A DNA stretch of 64,000 nucleotides from Haloimpatiens lingqiaonensis (GCF_044502415.1 NZ_CP172402.1), one strand, 5' to 3'. Numbered from the stretch's first letter, positions 26,594 through 36,896 are shown. Numbers and translations: made by a program. Notes: generated by a model from the letters alone, not told the origin.

Positions 26594-27748
26594 ATGGCTA
26601 AGAAAAAGAAAGTTATTTTATGGCTTATACCTGTTGTAATTATAGGTATTTTCATTTATATGGGAATGGCTAATAAGAACAGAAACAAGCATAACAAGGT
26701 TAAAACAGTAAAGGCAACTACAGGAAATTTGGAAGCTTATTTATCTACCAGTGGAAAAATAAGATCTAAAAGTATAAAGGAGTACTTTGGTACTCAGGGA
26801 AAGGTTAAGGCAGTTAATGTTAAAGTAGGGCAACAGGTTAAGAAGGGCCAAGTACTTATAAAATATGATGTGCCTAATTTAAATTTAGCCGTAAGACAGG
26901 CAGAAATTCAATATGATAATGCAGTTCTTCAAAGAAAAGAGTTAATATCACAAAGGGATAGTATAAAAAATAATAAAGCAGATATTGATGATAAAATATC
27001 CAACCTTCAAGGAAGTACAAAACCACAAGATTTACAAGCTATTGAAGAATTGAAGATTACCAAAAGTAAACTTCAAGATATTTCAGATGAAAAAATGAAA
27101 CAAGCGGATAATGCAGTAGAATTGGCTAAGATAGCTTTAAATAATGCAAAAGAGAATGAAAACAAAAGTAAAAGTAGCATAGTATGTGAAAAAGATGGTA
27201 TAGTTACGGCCTTAAATGCAAAAGAGGGAGCTATGGATAGCGGAGCTCAGCCAGTGGTAGTGGTACAAGATATTAGTGATCTAGAAGTAGTTATGTCTTT
27301 AAATAAATATGATTCTTTAAGGGTAAAGGTAGGTCAAGAGGCTATAGTAATAAGTGGAGGAAATAAGTATAAGGGAAAAATATCATCTATGGATCCAGTG
27401 GCAAAGGAGGAAATATCTGCTGCCGGAAGAGAAAATTCTCTTGGGGTTTATTTAGATATTTTAGATAAAGGTAGTGATTTAAAAATAGGATTTGATGTGG
27501 ATGTAGATATATTAGTAGAAAAAACAGAAAAAACTTTAAAGGTACCTACAGAAGCTATAAAATTTGATAAAAAGGGAACTAGCTTTGTATATATAGTAAA
27601 GGATGGCAAGGCGGAAGAAATAAAAGTAAAGGTAGGTATTCAATCTGATACAGAAACAGAAGTTTTAAGTGGATTAAGCAATGGGGAAAAAGTTATATTA
27701 AATCCTAATGAATCTATTAAAAATGGTGTTTTGGTAGAGGAAGTTTAG
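26594..27748 (+). CDS. MacA-like membrane fusion (adaptor) protein
   Basis: About 384 aa. N-terminal anchor at about residues 7-24 (VILWLIPVVIIGIFIYMG). Then the HlyD/RND-adaptor pattern: first lipoyl half GKVKAVNVKVGQQVKKGQVLIKYD (split; about 60-85), an alpha-helical hairpin with coiled-coil character (about 90-195), second lipoyl half SIVCEKDGIVTALNAKEG (about 195-213), beta-barrel and membrane-proximal domains to the end. It works with the next two genes as an efflux pump for peptides, macrolides or envelope components. GGAGGG at 26581-26586 fixes ATG 26594 rather than the upstream ATG at 26561. Confidence 0.88.
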   Translation: MAKKKKVILWLIPVVIIGIFIYMGMANKNRNKHNKVKTVKATTGNLEAYLSTSGKIRSKSIKEYFGTQGKVKAVNVKVGQQVKKGQVLIKYDVPNLNLAVRQAEIQYDNAVLQRKELISQRDSIKNNKADIDDKISNLQGSTKPQDLQAIEELKITKSKLQDISDEKMKQADNAVELAKIALNNAKENENKSKSSIVCEKDGIVTALNAKEGAMDSGAQPVVVVQDISDLEVVMSLNKYDSLRVKVGQEAIVISGGNKYKGKISSMDPVAKEEISAAGRENSLGVYLDILDKGSDLKIGFDVDVDILVEKTEKTLKVPTEAIKFDKKGTSFVYIVKDGKAEEIKVKVGIQSDTETEVLSGLSNGEKVILNPNESIKNGVLVEEV

Positions 27749-27758
27749 GAGGGGAAAT

Positions 27759-28451
27759 ATGTTAGAGGTAAGAAATATAGTAAAAACATATGTTACAGGT
27801 GAATTGGATTTTACAGCATTAAAAGGTATAAATTTAACAATAGAAAAGGGTGAATTTACTTCTATAATGGGTCCATCTGGCTCTGGAAAGTCTACTTTTA
27901 TGAATATACTTGGATGCTTAGATAATCAATATAAAGGTGAGTATATATTAAATGGAAACGATATATCAAATTTAAAAGATGATGATTTAGCCCATATAAG
28001 AAATAAAGATATAGGATTTGTGTTTCAGGCTTTTAATTTGCTACCTAGAATGACATTATTGGAAAATGTGGAGCTTCCCATGATATATGCAGGTGTACCA
28101 CTTAAGGAACGAAGAAAAAAAGCTGTAGAGGCATTGGAAAAGGTAGGATTAGGAGATAGAATTAAACACAAGTCTAATGAAATATCTGGAGGACAAAAGC
28201 AAAGAGTAGCTATAGCAAGGGCCATAGTAAATAATCCTAAAGTAATAATGGCAGATGAACCTACAGGTAACTTAGATACTAAGTCCTCTGTTGAAATAAT
28301 GAAGATATTTCAAAATCTAAATGAAGAGGGAGCCACAGTGGTTATGGTTACCCATGAGGAGGATATTGCTAGATATACCAAAAGAATTGTTAAATTTAAG
28401 GATGGAGAGATAGTTTTAGATAAAATGGTGGGAAATAGGATAATTTTGTAA
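27759..28451 (+). CDS. MacB/LolD-type ABC ATPase
   Basis: A 230-aa ATPase. Walker A GPSGSGKST (about residues 38-46), signature EISGGQKQRVAIARA (about 142-156), Walker B VIMADEPTGNLD (about 164-175), H-loop TVVMVTHEED. Q-loop FVFQAFNLLPRMT is typical of the MacB/LolD/FtsE group. 10 bp after the adaptor gene. Confidence 0.93.
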   Translation: MLEVRNIVKTYVTGELDFTALKGINLTIEKGEFTSIMGPSGSGKSTFMNILGCLDNQYKGEYILNGNDISNLKDDDLAHIRNKDIGFVFQAFNLLPRMTLLENVELPMIYAGVPLKERRKKAVEALEKVGLGDRIKHKSNEISGGQKQRVAIARAIVNNPKVIMADEPTGNLDTKSSVEIMKIFQNLNEEGATVVMVTHEEDIARYTKRIVKFKDGEIVLDKMVGNRIIL

Positions 28452-28483
28452 ATAAATTCGGGTAGAGAAAGGAGGTATTTCTG

Positions 28484-29704
28484 GTGAATTTTAATTTATA
28501 TGAAAACTTAAAAATGGCTATAGAAAGTATAAAAGCTAATAAGTTAAGATCCTTTCTTACAATGCTGGGGATAATAATAGGCATAAGTTCTGTAATAACT
28601 ATTATTTCCCTAGGAGATGGAGCTAGAGAGAGCATAACGGGAGAATTTGAAAAGATAGGGGCCTCTATAGTAAATATTAAAGTGGATAGTTCTAAGGCGG
28701 ATAGAAATGATTATATACAATTAAAAGATGTAAAAGTATTAAAGGATAGGGTTGACTCAATAAAATATGTAACCCCAGTGATACAAAAGAGAGGAAAGGC
28801 TGCTTCGGATAAAAAGAATAGATTTGCTATTCTTACTGGTGGAAATACTGATTTAGCATATGTTCAAAATGTAGAGGTTTTGTACGGAAGGTTTTTTAAT
28901 GAAAGAGAGTATGTTCAGGGGGAACCGGTGGTAGTTATAGATAAAATGTCTGCAAGATCACTGTTTGGATATGAAGATGTAGTTGGGAAAAGCATAAAGG
29001 TAGGAGAAAAAACTTCTATGAAAAAAGCTAAAATAGTAGGTGTAATAAAAGGCTTTGAAAGCCCATTTGTGGGTGAAGAACAGGAAGAAGAAATGACATT
29101 ATTTATATATACTCCAATAACTTTTATTCAAACTATTTATCCTAATGATTTTTATATAGATAGTTTATTTATAATGGCAAACTCAAAAGAGACAAGTGAA
29201 TACGCTGGAAATGCTGCCATGAACATATTATATAGTAGACATGGCAATAGAAGCAAAAATGTATACAATGCAGAAAATGTATTAAAGCAATTAGAACAGG
29301 TAAATAAGGTTTTAGGTATATTTACAGCATTTATAGGAGCTGTAGCTGCTATATCTTTATTAGTTGGCGGTATAGGAGTTATGAATATAATGCTTGTTTC
29401 AGTTACGGAAAGAACAAGGGAAATTGGTATAAGAAAGGCAATAGGAGCTACCACTAAGGACATATTAATGCAGTTTTTAACAGAATCTGTGATAATATCC
29501 CTTATAGGTGGAATAATAGGAATGCTAGTGGGAATCGGTGGAGCAGAATTAATAGGTATGGCAGCGAAAATTTCTCCTAATATTTCTTTAAAAGTAATAT
29601 TGGGCACCATATTATTCTCTTCAGCTGTTGGGATTTTCTTTGGAATATATCCAGCAAAAAAAGCTGCTAAATTAAATCCTATAGACGCACTTAGATATGA
29701 GTAA
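28484..29704 (+). CDS. MacB-like FtsX-domain permease
   Basis: A 406-aa protein with the four-helix MacB topology: first helix near residues 20-42 (LRSFLTMLGIIIGISSVITI, split), a large extracytoplasmic domain (about 45-275), and three helices in the C-terminal FtsX block (SLLVGGIGVMNIMLVSVTER, REIGIRKAIGA, and GIFFGIYPAKKAAKLNPIDALRYE). The ending PxxAxxLxPxxALRYE is the family signature. GTG start after GGAGGT. Closes the three-gene exporter unit. Confidence 0.93.
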   Translation: MNFNLYENLKMAIESIKANKLRSFLTMLGIIIGISSVITIISLGDGARESITGEFEKIGASIVNIKVDSSKADRNDYIQLKDVKVLKDRVDSIKYVTPVIQKRGKAASDKKNRFAILTGGNTDLAYVQNVEVLYGRFFNEREYVQGEPVVVIDKMSARSLFGYEDVVGKSIKVGEKTSMKKAKIVGVIKGFESPFVGEEQEEEMTLFIYTPITFIQTIYPNDFYIDSLFIMANSKETSEYAGNAAMNILYSRHGNRSKNVYNAENVLKQLEQVNKVLGIFTAFIGAVAAISLLVGGIGVMNIMLVSVTERTREIGIRKAIGATTKDILMQFLTESVIISLIGGIIGMLVGIGGAELIGMAAKISPNISLKVILGTILFSSAVGIFFGIYPAKKAAKLNPIDALRYE

Positions 29705-29756
29705 TTATTTTAATTTGAAATGTAAAATTTAGAATGTAAAATATAGAATGAAGGTT

Positions 29757-29778
29757 AAAATTCCTAAGGAATTTTTTG
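29757..29778 (+). terminator. Terminator of the MacAB-like unit
   Basis: aaaattcct-aaggaatttttt, preceded by gaatgtaaaatatagaatg repeats. Confidence 0.6.
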
Positions 29779-29940
29779 ATTTTAAATTTAAAAATTTTAC
29801 TTTATTAGTGTAAAAGCTCAAGTAGGAGTAAATAGATACTGGAAAGTTTAGTGCCTATGGTGGTATAATTTTAAATATACGGAATTGGTATATTAGGCAT
29901 TTTGAGGGGTTAGTGGTACTAAGAAAAGGAGGCGGAAGGT

Positions 29941-30792
29941 ATGAGTACATGTGATACATGTCCAAGTAAAGGAAATTGCAATACTAAAAATAAATGTGAA
30001 GAAGCTAAGTTGCTACCTAAGTACGGTAAAATAAAGAACGTTATAGGGGTTATAAGTGGAAAAGGCGGCGTTGGTAAATCTACAGTAACAGGAATACTTG
30101 CTACAAAACTTGCTAAAAAAGGTTATAAAGTAGGGGTTTTGGATGCAGATATTACAGGACCATCTATGCCAAGATTTTTTGGAATAAATAATAAAAGAGC
30201 TGCTATGTATCCTGCAGGGGATGGCAATGAGGTTAAATTTGAGCCAGTTACTACAAAGTTAGGTATAAAGGTAAATTCTTTGAATTTGTTAACAGAACAA
30301 GAGGATGAGCCGGTTATATGGAGAGGACCTGTAATTACTGGCGTGCTAAACCAAATGTACAGGGATACTATGTGGGAGGAATTAGACTACCTTTTAATAG
30401 ATATGCCTCCAGGCACAGGAGATGTGGCATTAACAGTAATGCAAACTATGCCTGTAACTGGAATGGTAATAGTATCCACTCCACAAAACATGGTATCTAT
30501 GATAGTTAAGAAAGTTGTAACTATGGCTGAAAAACTTAACATAAATCTTTTAGGTGTAGTTGAGAATATGGCTTATGTAGTTTGTGGAAAATGCGGAGAA
30601 AAGACAAGAATATTTAGTAAAAAATCAGGGGAAGAACATGCAAAGTATTTAAATATACCATTACTTGCAGAGATGCCTGTGGATTTAGATTTGGTAGAAA
30701 ACATGGAAAGTGGAAATGCGGAGGAATACATAGGGGATAATAAAAACTATGATGAATTAGTAGAAAATATGTTAGAGCAATATGGGAAGTAA
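29941..30792 (+). CDS. Mrp/NBP35-type Fe-S scaffold P-loop ATPase
   Basis: A 283-aa protein of the Mrp/ApbC family, which binds and transfers Fe-S clusters. The N-terminal cysteine-rich tail CDTCPSKGNCNTKNKC is of the type in archaeal/clostridial NBP35-like proteins. Deviant Walker A GKGGVGKST (about residues 41-49), MPPGTGDVALTV (about 155-166), and the cluster-binding CxxC in YVVCGKCGEKT (about 209-219). AGGAGGCGGAAGG site before ATG. Single gene. Confidence 0.92.
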   Translation: MSTCDTCPSKGNCNTKNKCEEAKLLPKYGKIKNVIGVISGKGGVGKSTVTGILATKLAKKGYKVGVLDADITGPSMPRFFGINNKRAAMYPAGDGNEVKFEPVTTKLGIKVNSLNLLTEQEDEPVIWRGPVITGVLNQMYRDTMWEELDYLLIDMPPGTGDVALTVMQTMPVTGMVIVSTPQNMVSMIVKKVVTMAEKLNINLLGVVENMAYVVCGKCGEKTRIFSKKSGEEHAKYLNIPLLAEMPVDLDLVENMESGNAEEYIGDNKNYDELVENMLEQYGK

Positions 30793-30793
30793 A

Positions 30794-31026
30794 AATTGAC
30801 AATTGACAATTGACAATGGACAATTAAGTAAGAGGTAAGAGGTAAAAAAATAAATAAAAAATAGTAGATGTAAAAAAGAGCTGCAGAGGATGGGGCTCTT
30901 TTTTATTTGAAAAAAATATTGAAAAAATTTTCTTACAATATTTAAAATGACGTTAAAAGAGGTTTATAATAAAAAAGGGGAATTTAATGATGAAAATAGT
31001 AAATAAATGCGATAAGGGGGAATAAA
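30794..31026. repeat. TTGACAATTG and GTAAGA repeats plus terminator
   Basis: Four ttgacaattg-type units (30796-30824) start just after the mrp stop, then taagtaagaggtaagaggta, then a hairpin aaaagagc-tgcagaggatgg-ggctctttttt (30874-30904) acting as terminator. Confidence 0.7.
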
Positions 31027-32431
31027 ATGAAGAAATTTCTTAAGAAAGACATGGTAGAAGAATCTATAATGATTGGAAGCACTATAAAATGGATTTTGTT
31101 ATCTATATTTGTAGGTTTAACTGTGGGATTTGCCATTGGCATTTTTGTAAAAATAGTAGCAGCAGGAGAAGGTATTGTACAACAGGGATTTAAATATTAT
31201 TATCTGCTATTACCTGTTATATTTTTCATATGTAGCTTAATAGTTTTAAAATTAGCTCCGGATGCAGAAGGACATGGTACGGAAAAGGCTATAGAATCTA
31301 TACATAAAAGAGCTGGCAAGATGGATGTAAAGGCTATGCCAGTAAAATTATTCACTACATTTTTAACTATAATATTTGGAGGTTCTGTAGGTGAGGAAGG
31401 ACCGGCTACTCAGATAGGAGCAGGTATAGCATCATTTTTCTCCAGATTCTTAAATATGAATGATATAGATAGAAAGAGATTTGTTATATGTGGAATTAGT
31501 GCGGGATTTGTGGGAGTATTTGGATCTCCTGTAGGTGCTGCAGTTTTTGCTGCGGAGGTTTTATATATAGGTAGATTTTCTTATTTATCCCTTTTGCCAG
31601 CTTTAATTTCATCTTATGTAAGCTATTCTGTGGGAAGATTTTTAGGAACTAAACCACTTTTAATATATTTAGTTGATTTTAAAAGATCTAATCCAAGCAT
31701 GATGTTTATTAAAATGGTAGCATTTGGAGTGTTCATTGGGATACTAGCTAATATATTTATAATTATAGTAAATTCAATTGAAGCATTTTTTAAGAAATTA
31801 AAGATATATAAACCTGTGAAAGGTATCATAGGAGGAATAATTTTAATAGCAATTGTAATTATAAGTGGAAGCACGGATTCCATTGGCATGGGAGAAGAAA
31901 TAATAAATAAGGCTGTAACAGGAGAAAGTGTTGGTAGGTTTGCATTTATAGGTAAAATGATTACCTCATCTGTAACCTTAGCTTCTGGAGCGAAATGGTG
32001 GAATACTAACCCCTATGGCGTATATAGGGGCTACAGCAGGTAGTACTTGGGCAGCTTTGATACATGGACATGCATCCTTTTATGCAGCTATGGGAATGGT
32101 ATGTTTTTTAGCAACATGTTCCAATACACCTTTGGCAGGTATAATAATGAGTATGGAATTATTTGGAGCCGAGGTTGGCACTTATTCTTCCATAGTATGT
32201 GTTATAGGTTATTTAATAGTAGGACATAAGAGTATTTATCCAACACAAGTATTAAAGATATCTAAAACTCCATCTATTTGTATGAAGGAAGATTGTGAGA
32301 TAGGATTAGGAGGAGAATTTAAAATAAATAATTCTCGTAAGAATATTTTAGGAAAGGTTATGGAATTGGATAAATTGGAGTTTGTGGAGGAAGTAGGAAG
32401 TGACAATGGACAATTGACAATGGACAATTGA
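31027..32431 (+). pseudogene. ClC-type chloride channel/antiporter, frameshifted
   Basis: A polytopic ClC-family anion channel or Cl-/H+ antiporter. The first part (31027 on) contains the selectivity-filter segment GGSVGEEGPATQIGAG (about residues 119-134), and ISAGFVGVFGSPVGAAVFAAEVL. The second continues in another frame from about 31992: GGILTPMAYIGATAGSTWAAL, then CSNTPLAGIIMSMELFG. Deleting one C at 31991 gives ASGGNGGILTPMAYIG, restoring the conserved GGxGG..P motif and one protein of about 467 aa. The last codons (GSDNGQLTMDN) are encoded by ttgacaatgg repeats, so the repeat supplies the C-terminus and stop. True pseudogene or sequence error. Confidence 0.85.
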
Positions 32432-32757
32432 CAATGGACAATGTAGAATTAAGAATTAAGTAAGAGGTAAGAGTGAAAAGATTAGGTACTGGGTGTCAGG
32501 TACTAGGTGCTAGGAAAGGATGATTTTCCTCCACTGTGTTATGGAAAATCTTTAATTGAATATGAATAACGGTATAGAAAGAAAAGATATAACTGTTTCA
32601 TTAAACAAAGCAGTTATATCTTTTCTTTTAGGGTTTAAAAATCTTTTATTGGCGATAGCTAGCGAAAATATAGAAATATTAAATATCAAACATCAAATAT
32701 AAAATATAAAATATAAAATATCAAATAATGTTGAAATTCCTATGGAATTTCTTAAAT
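32400..32757. repeat. Dispersed repeat block, copy 2 (matches 14398-14640)
   Basis: gacaatggacaattgacaatgg units (32400-32440) and gtaagaggtaaga, then a block of about 245 bp equal in order to 14398-14640: gattttcctccactgtgtta, gatataactg..cagttatatc hairpin, aaaatcttttattggcgatagc, atagaaatattaaatatc runs and ttgaaattcctatggaatttc. Continues to 32876 with no gene. Confidence 0.75.
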
Positions 32758-32876
32758 TTATATTTTCTTAAAACTCCCTCAGGAGTTTTATCCGTCAATC
32801 TTACTTCTTACTTTTTATATCTTACTTATATCTTCCCTTTTCTTCCTACAAATTAAGATTTAGAGTGTCACTTAAA

Positions 32877-33065
32877 TTATATAAAGAAATCAATTACTTT
32901 GTTTGAAGTTGAAGATGAGGATAGGGAACTGCCCATAGAAATATCAACATTATCTCCTATTTTTGAGTCTTTAGGTAGTCTGGTAACAGAAATATCCATA
33001 GTGGTACCATCTTCAAAATTTATAAAGGCATCTGTTTCGTTCATATCTATTATTTTACCAATCAT
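32877..33065 (-). CDS. Small conserved-looking protein, unknown
   Basis: 62 aa: MIGKIIDMNETDAFINFEDG...ISVTRLPKDSKIGDNVDI, a short beta-strand pattern like a small barrel (S1/CarD-like proportions) with a Ser-rich tail. The minus strand carries AAAGGTGAT about 6 nt before ATG 33065, and codon use is like its neighbours, so the overlapping plus-strand frame is judged a shadow. No function assigned. Confidence 0.6.
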   Translation of the reverse strand: MIGKIIDMNETDAFINFEDGTTMDISVTRLPKDSKIGDNVDISMGSSLSSSSTSNKVIDFFI

Positions 33066-33120
33066 AAAATATCACCTTTCTTAAATATATTTAATGATAT
33101 TTTATGTAGTTTACCATTTT

Positions 33121-33963
33121 TTATTCTTCAAATAAAGCTATACCCAATAAACCAGGTCCAGTATGCACACCAGCGGCAGGACTTATTTCTCCTGTATACA
33201 AGGAGGTTATATTAGGAAATTTAGAAACAACATTAAATAATTTTTTACATTCCTCTTCTGCTCCACCATGCATAACGTACACTTTACATTTGCATTTTTC
33301 TACAATTTCTTGAACTATGGACAATAGCTTATTTATAGCTTGTTTTTTTCCTCTAGTTTTTGCAACGGTGTAGTACGTACCTTCTTCATCAAGAGATATT
33401 ATAGGTTTAATATTAAGAAGTTGCCCAATTGCACCGGAAACCTTTCCTATTCTCCCACCCTTTTTCAAATATTCAAGGGTGTCTACTAAATAGTATAAGT
33501 GCACTTTATCCCTTATACTAGGCAAAAGTTCTATTATTTTATCAAAGGGATTGCCGCCAGATATAAGTTTTGCACATTGTTCAACAATAATTCCCTCACC
33601 GATACTTATGAGTTTTGAATCAAATACATGAGTATTTATTTTTGGATGATCATCACTTATTAATTTTATAGCATTAAATGTACCAGATAAATTTGAAGAT
33701 ACAGGTATTGCTATAGCATGAGTGTAGTCCTCTTTTTCTAGATCTATATACAGATTATTGATTTCATCCATAGATGGTAGTGAAGTGGTAGGGACTTCTT
33801 CTGGCATTCTATCATAAACATCTTTAGGAGTTATATTTATTCTATCTAAAAATTCTTTTCCTTTGTATATTATTTTTAAAGGTAAAACCTTTATATTATA
33901 ATTATCAACAATTTCTTTATTTAAATCAGAAATGCTATCAGTTATCAAAGCTATTTTATTCAA
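33121..33963 (-). CDS. DegV family fatty-acid-binding protein
   Basis: A 280-aa DegV/FakB-like protein. Signatures: ALITDSISDLNKE (about residues 5-17), VPTTSLPSMDEI with the TS lipid-headgroup site (about 57-68), IPVSSNLSGTFN (about 90-101), and the C-terminal HTGPGLLGIALF (about 266-277). FakB proteins present fatty acids to the FakA kinase; whether this copy does so is unproven, as no fakA is near. GGAGGA site before ATG 33963. Confidence 0.88.
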   Translation of the reverse strand: MNKIALITDSISDLNKEIVDNYNIKVLPLKIIYKGKEFLDRINITPKDVYDRMPEEVPTTSLPSMDEINNLYIDLEKEDYTHAIAIPVSSNLSGTFNAIKLISDDHPKINTHVFDSKLISIGEGIIVEQCAKLISGGNPFDKIIELLPSIRDKVHLYYLVDTLEYLKKGGRIGKVSGAIGQLLNIKPIISLDEEGTYYTVAKTRGKKQAINKLLSIVQEIVEKCKCKVYVMHGGAEEECKKLFNVVSKFPNITSLYTGEISPAAGVHTGPGLLGIALFEE

Positions 33964-34376
33964 AATATTTTCCTCCTAACCTGTTGATGCTTTAATTATA
34001 AAATTAATTTACATTAATGGCAATACTTTAGTTAAAAAACCCATGTAGTTACTAAAGGTAAATGACTACGTAGTATTTTTAATCAGTTATAAGGTATTTA
34101 TGGAGTATGGAGAAATTCTAATAGTTAAGTTCAATTTATTTTTGTGTTAAATTAAATAGTTATTCAAAAAACATGCCTTTATCCCTTTTAAATCAATAAG
34201 TAACGTGTTATTATATATTTTCAATTGCCAAATAGGTACAAGAAACAGTATAAAAATTAGCTACGAAGTTCTAAATTAACTTTATATATATTTTAAGTTA
34301 ATTTTAAGATTGATATAAATGTGTAAGTGCAGTATAATAGCACAGTACAATATATAGTGGTCGGAGGGGTTAAATA
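33964..34376. other. Divergent regulatory region degV / nrdD
   Basis: 413 bp with the nrdD promoter at its right end. No repeat family copies and no ORF. acaatatatagtgg (34348-34361) close to the ribosome site vaguely recalls an NrdR box, but no second box at the expected spacing was found. Confidence 0.4.
34310..34338 (+). promoter_or_regulatory. nrdD promoter
   Basis: TTGATA (34310-34315), 17-nt spacer, TATAAT (34333-34338), with GGAGGGG before ATG 34377. Confidence 0.75.
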
Positions 34377-36533
34377 ATGCTACATGTTGTTAAAAGAGAC
34401 GGGAGAACCGTTGAGTTTAATGCTTCTAAGATAGCTGGAGCTATAAGAGGAGCTGCAGATGAAATAGGTTCTAAACTTAAAGAAAGTGAAATAATAGAGC
34501 TTACACAAAAGTGTATAGAAAGGGTAGAACAGATAAAAGATCAAAAGGTAAATGTAGAACAAATTCAAGATTTAGTAGAAGATACTTTAATAGCACAAGG
34601 TTATAAGGACATTGGGGCAGCGTATTTTAACTACAGAAGAGAGAGAACAAAAATTAGAGACATAAAGTCTGATTTGATGAGAGCTATAGAGAAAATTGGA
34701 GTGGAAACAGATAGGGATAATGCTAATGTTGGCAATAATTTTTCATCTAAGCTTTTAAGAATAGCTTCTGAATCTAATAAGTGGCATAATTTAGCCATGA
34801 TGCCTAAGAAATTAGCAAAAGCCCATGAGAATGGAGATTTATATTATCATGATTTAGATAGTTATAATTTAACTACTAATTGTCTAAACATAGAAACGGG
34901 TAAAGTGTTAAAAAGAGGTTTTAACACAGGATACGGTACTATAAATCCACCTAAAAGAATAGAAACTGCTGCAGAACTTTCATGTATACTTCTTCAAAGC
35001 ACTCAAAATGATATGTTTGGTGGTCAGGCTCATGTGAATTTTGATAATGATATGGCTGATTTTATACCTAGCACAAGAGAAGAAGTTATAGAAGAAGTAT
35101 TAGCAGTACTTAGGGATGTACCGGAATATGAGGGTGTAACAGAAGAGAATATAGATAAAAATCCTCGTATTAAGGAATTAGTTAATAAAAAACTAGAAAA
35201 AAGAATTCATCAAGCTATGCAAGGTATAGTTTATAATTTGAATACAATGCATTCTAGAGCTGGTTCTCAGGTACCATTTTCATCTATTAATATTGGAATT
35301 CCTAAAAATGATGATGCAGCACTTATATGTAGAATTTTCTTAGAGGAATATGAAAATGGATTAGGAAAAGGAGAACAACCTATATTCCCTAATATAATAT
35401 TCAGAGTAAAAGCAGGGGTAAATAGAGAAGAAAGTGATCCTTACTACTATTTATATCAATTAGCTTGCAGGGTTGCAGCTAAGAGAATGAATCCTATGTT
35501 TATGAATATAGATGCTGACTTTAATAAGGCTTATTATGATAGAGGAATAATGCCAGCAACTATGGGTTGTAGAACCTATGTATGTTCTAACATAAACGGT
35601 GAAGAAGGACCTCAAGGAAGAGGAAATATAGCACCAGTAACAATGAATTTACCTAGAATTGGTATATTAGCAAAAGGGGACTTGAATAAGTTTTTTGATA
35701 TTTTAAATTTAAGATTAGAGATGGCAAGGGAAGCTTTATTACATAGATATGGTGTACTTAAAACTTTAAGAGTTAAAGACCTTCCATTTGTGGCAGGACA
35801 GCGCTTAATGAAAGGATCTGAAAACTTAGGAGATAACGACTTTATAGAACCTATTTTAAAACAAGGAACTTGGGGAATAGGATTTATAGGTCTTACTGAA
35901 ACATTAACTGCTTTAATAGGAAAACATCACGGAGAAAGTAATGAAGCTCAAGAATTAGGTATAAAAATTATAAGTACCATAAGAGAATTTTGCGATAAGT
36001 ATAAAGAAATAGATAGGTTAAATTATTCTTGTTATGCAACTCCAGCAGAAGGATTATCAGGTAAGTTTATACTTCAAGATAAAGCTATATTCGGAGAAGT
36101 ACCTGGGGTTACAGATAAGGATTATTATACTAATAGTTACCATGTACCTGTATATTTCCCTATATCCATAAAGGAAAAGATAGATATAGAAGCACCTTAT
36201 CATAAACTATGTAATGGTGGACATATAACTTACATAGAACTAGATGATTATCCACAACCAGAAGATGTTAAGAGCATCATAGATTATGCGTACAAGAATA
36301 CTAATATAAGCTATATGGGTATAAATTTCCATATTAAATACTGCAGAGATTGTGGAACTTATTTAAATAACGGTGAGCATAAATGTACTAAATGTGGAAG
36401 CTTAAATATACAAGGTATATCAAGGGTTACAGGATACCTAAGTTTAGATGAAAGATTCGGCAGTGGTAAAGTAGCTGAGAGAGCTGATAGAACTTCTCAT
36501 ACAGAAGCTCATAGAGCATTTTATAATGTATAG
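34377..36533 (+). CDS. nrdD: Anaerobic ribonucleoside-triphosphate reductase (class III)
   Basis: A 718-aa oxygen-sensitive enzyme making dNTPs from NTPs. N-terminal ATP-cone domain (about 1-90: MLHVVKRDGRTVEFNASKIAGAI). The catalytic barrel includes CRTYVCSNINGEEGPQGRGN and NFGTGY-type FNTGYGTI segments. The C-terminal zinc site is CRDCGTYLNNGEHKCTKCGS (about 660-679), and the glycyl-radical motif is RVTGYLSLDERFG (about 686-698). Its radical is installed by NrdG, encoded just downstream. Confidence 0.97.
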   Translation: MLHVVKRDGRTVEFNASKIAGAIRGAADEIGSKLKESEIIELTQKCIERVEQIKDQKVNVEQIQDLVEDTLIAQGYKDIGAAYFNYRRERTKIRDIKSDLMRAIEKIGVETDRDNANVGNNFSSKLLRIASESNKWHNLAMMPKKLAKAHENGDLYYHDLDSYNLTTNCLNIETGKVLKRGFNTGYGTINPPKRIETAAELSCILLQSTQNDMFGGQAHVNFDNDMADFIPSTREEVIEEVLAVLRDVPEYEGVTEENIDKNPRIKELVNKKLEKRIHQAMQGIVYNLNTMHSRAGSQVPFSSINIGIPKNDDAALICRIFLEEYENGLGKGEQPIFPNIIFRVKAGVNREESDPYYYLYQLACRVAAKRMNPMFMNIDADFNKAYYDRGIMPATMGCRTYVCSNINGEEGPQGRGNIAPVTMNLPRIGILAKGDLNKFFDILNLRLEMAREALLHRYGVLKTLRVKDLPFVAGQRLMKGSENLGDNDFIEPILKQGTWGIGFIGLTETLTALIGKHHGESNEAQELGIKIISTIREFCDKYKEIDRLNYSCYATPAEGLSGKFILQDKAIFGEVPGVTDKDYYTNSYHVPVYFPISIKEKIDIEAPYHKLCNGGHITYIELDDYPQPEDVKSIIDYAYKNTNISYMGINFHIKYCRDCGTYLNNGEHKCTKCGSLNIQGISRVTGYLSLDERFGSGKVAERADRTSHTEAHRAFYNV

Positions 36534-36546
36534 TGTATAAAACATT

Positions 36547-36752
36547 AATAATTCAACTTTCGAAGTTATAAAATAAAAATATAAAATTTGCAGTTAAGTA
36601 ATCGGATTAGCTAAGAAGTAAAAAGTAAGAAGTAAGAGTTAAGGATAAAACTCTAGGAGTTTTTTATAATTAATTTGTAAGTAATACTCCTTATTTCTTA
36701 TCTTGTATAGTCTAGAACTTAAAATTTATATGTGAAAGTTGAGTTAATAATT
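36547..36752. repeat. MITE-like element between nrdD and nrdG
   Basis: Left end attcaactttcgaagttataaaat and right end aaatttatatgtgaaagttgagttaat form terminal inverted repeats around caactttcg/cgaaagttg (one mismatch). The interior has gtaagaagtaag repeats and taggagtttttt. Flanking taata/taata-like bases may be target duplications. Related: 41924-42079, 10694-10745 (left end only) and a worn copy near 40846-40950. Confidence 0.7.
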
Positions 36753-36896
36753 AATATTTAATATAGTAAAAATAGAATGTATATAACTTAAGGAGATTTT
36801 TCTAATTAAAGATAAATCTCCTTTGACTATTTCAATTACTATAGAGACATGCAAGGGTGGCTTTATTGCCACAATTCTATGAAAAGGATTGATAAT

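Noticed and set aside
30796..32440. TTGACAATTG repeats as a possible CRISPR array
   Set aside because: Units are about 10 bp, nearly contiguous and without unique spacers of regular length; no cas genes are nearby.
32899..33084. Plus-strand 61-codon frame over the small gene at 32877-33065
   Set aside because: The minus-strand frame has the better ribosome site and a protein-like pattern.
34348..34361. NrdR box before nrdD
   Set aside because: Only one loose match and no second box at the usual helical spacing.
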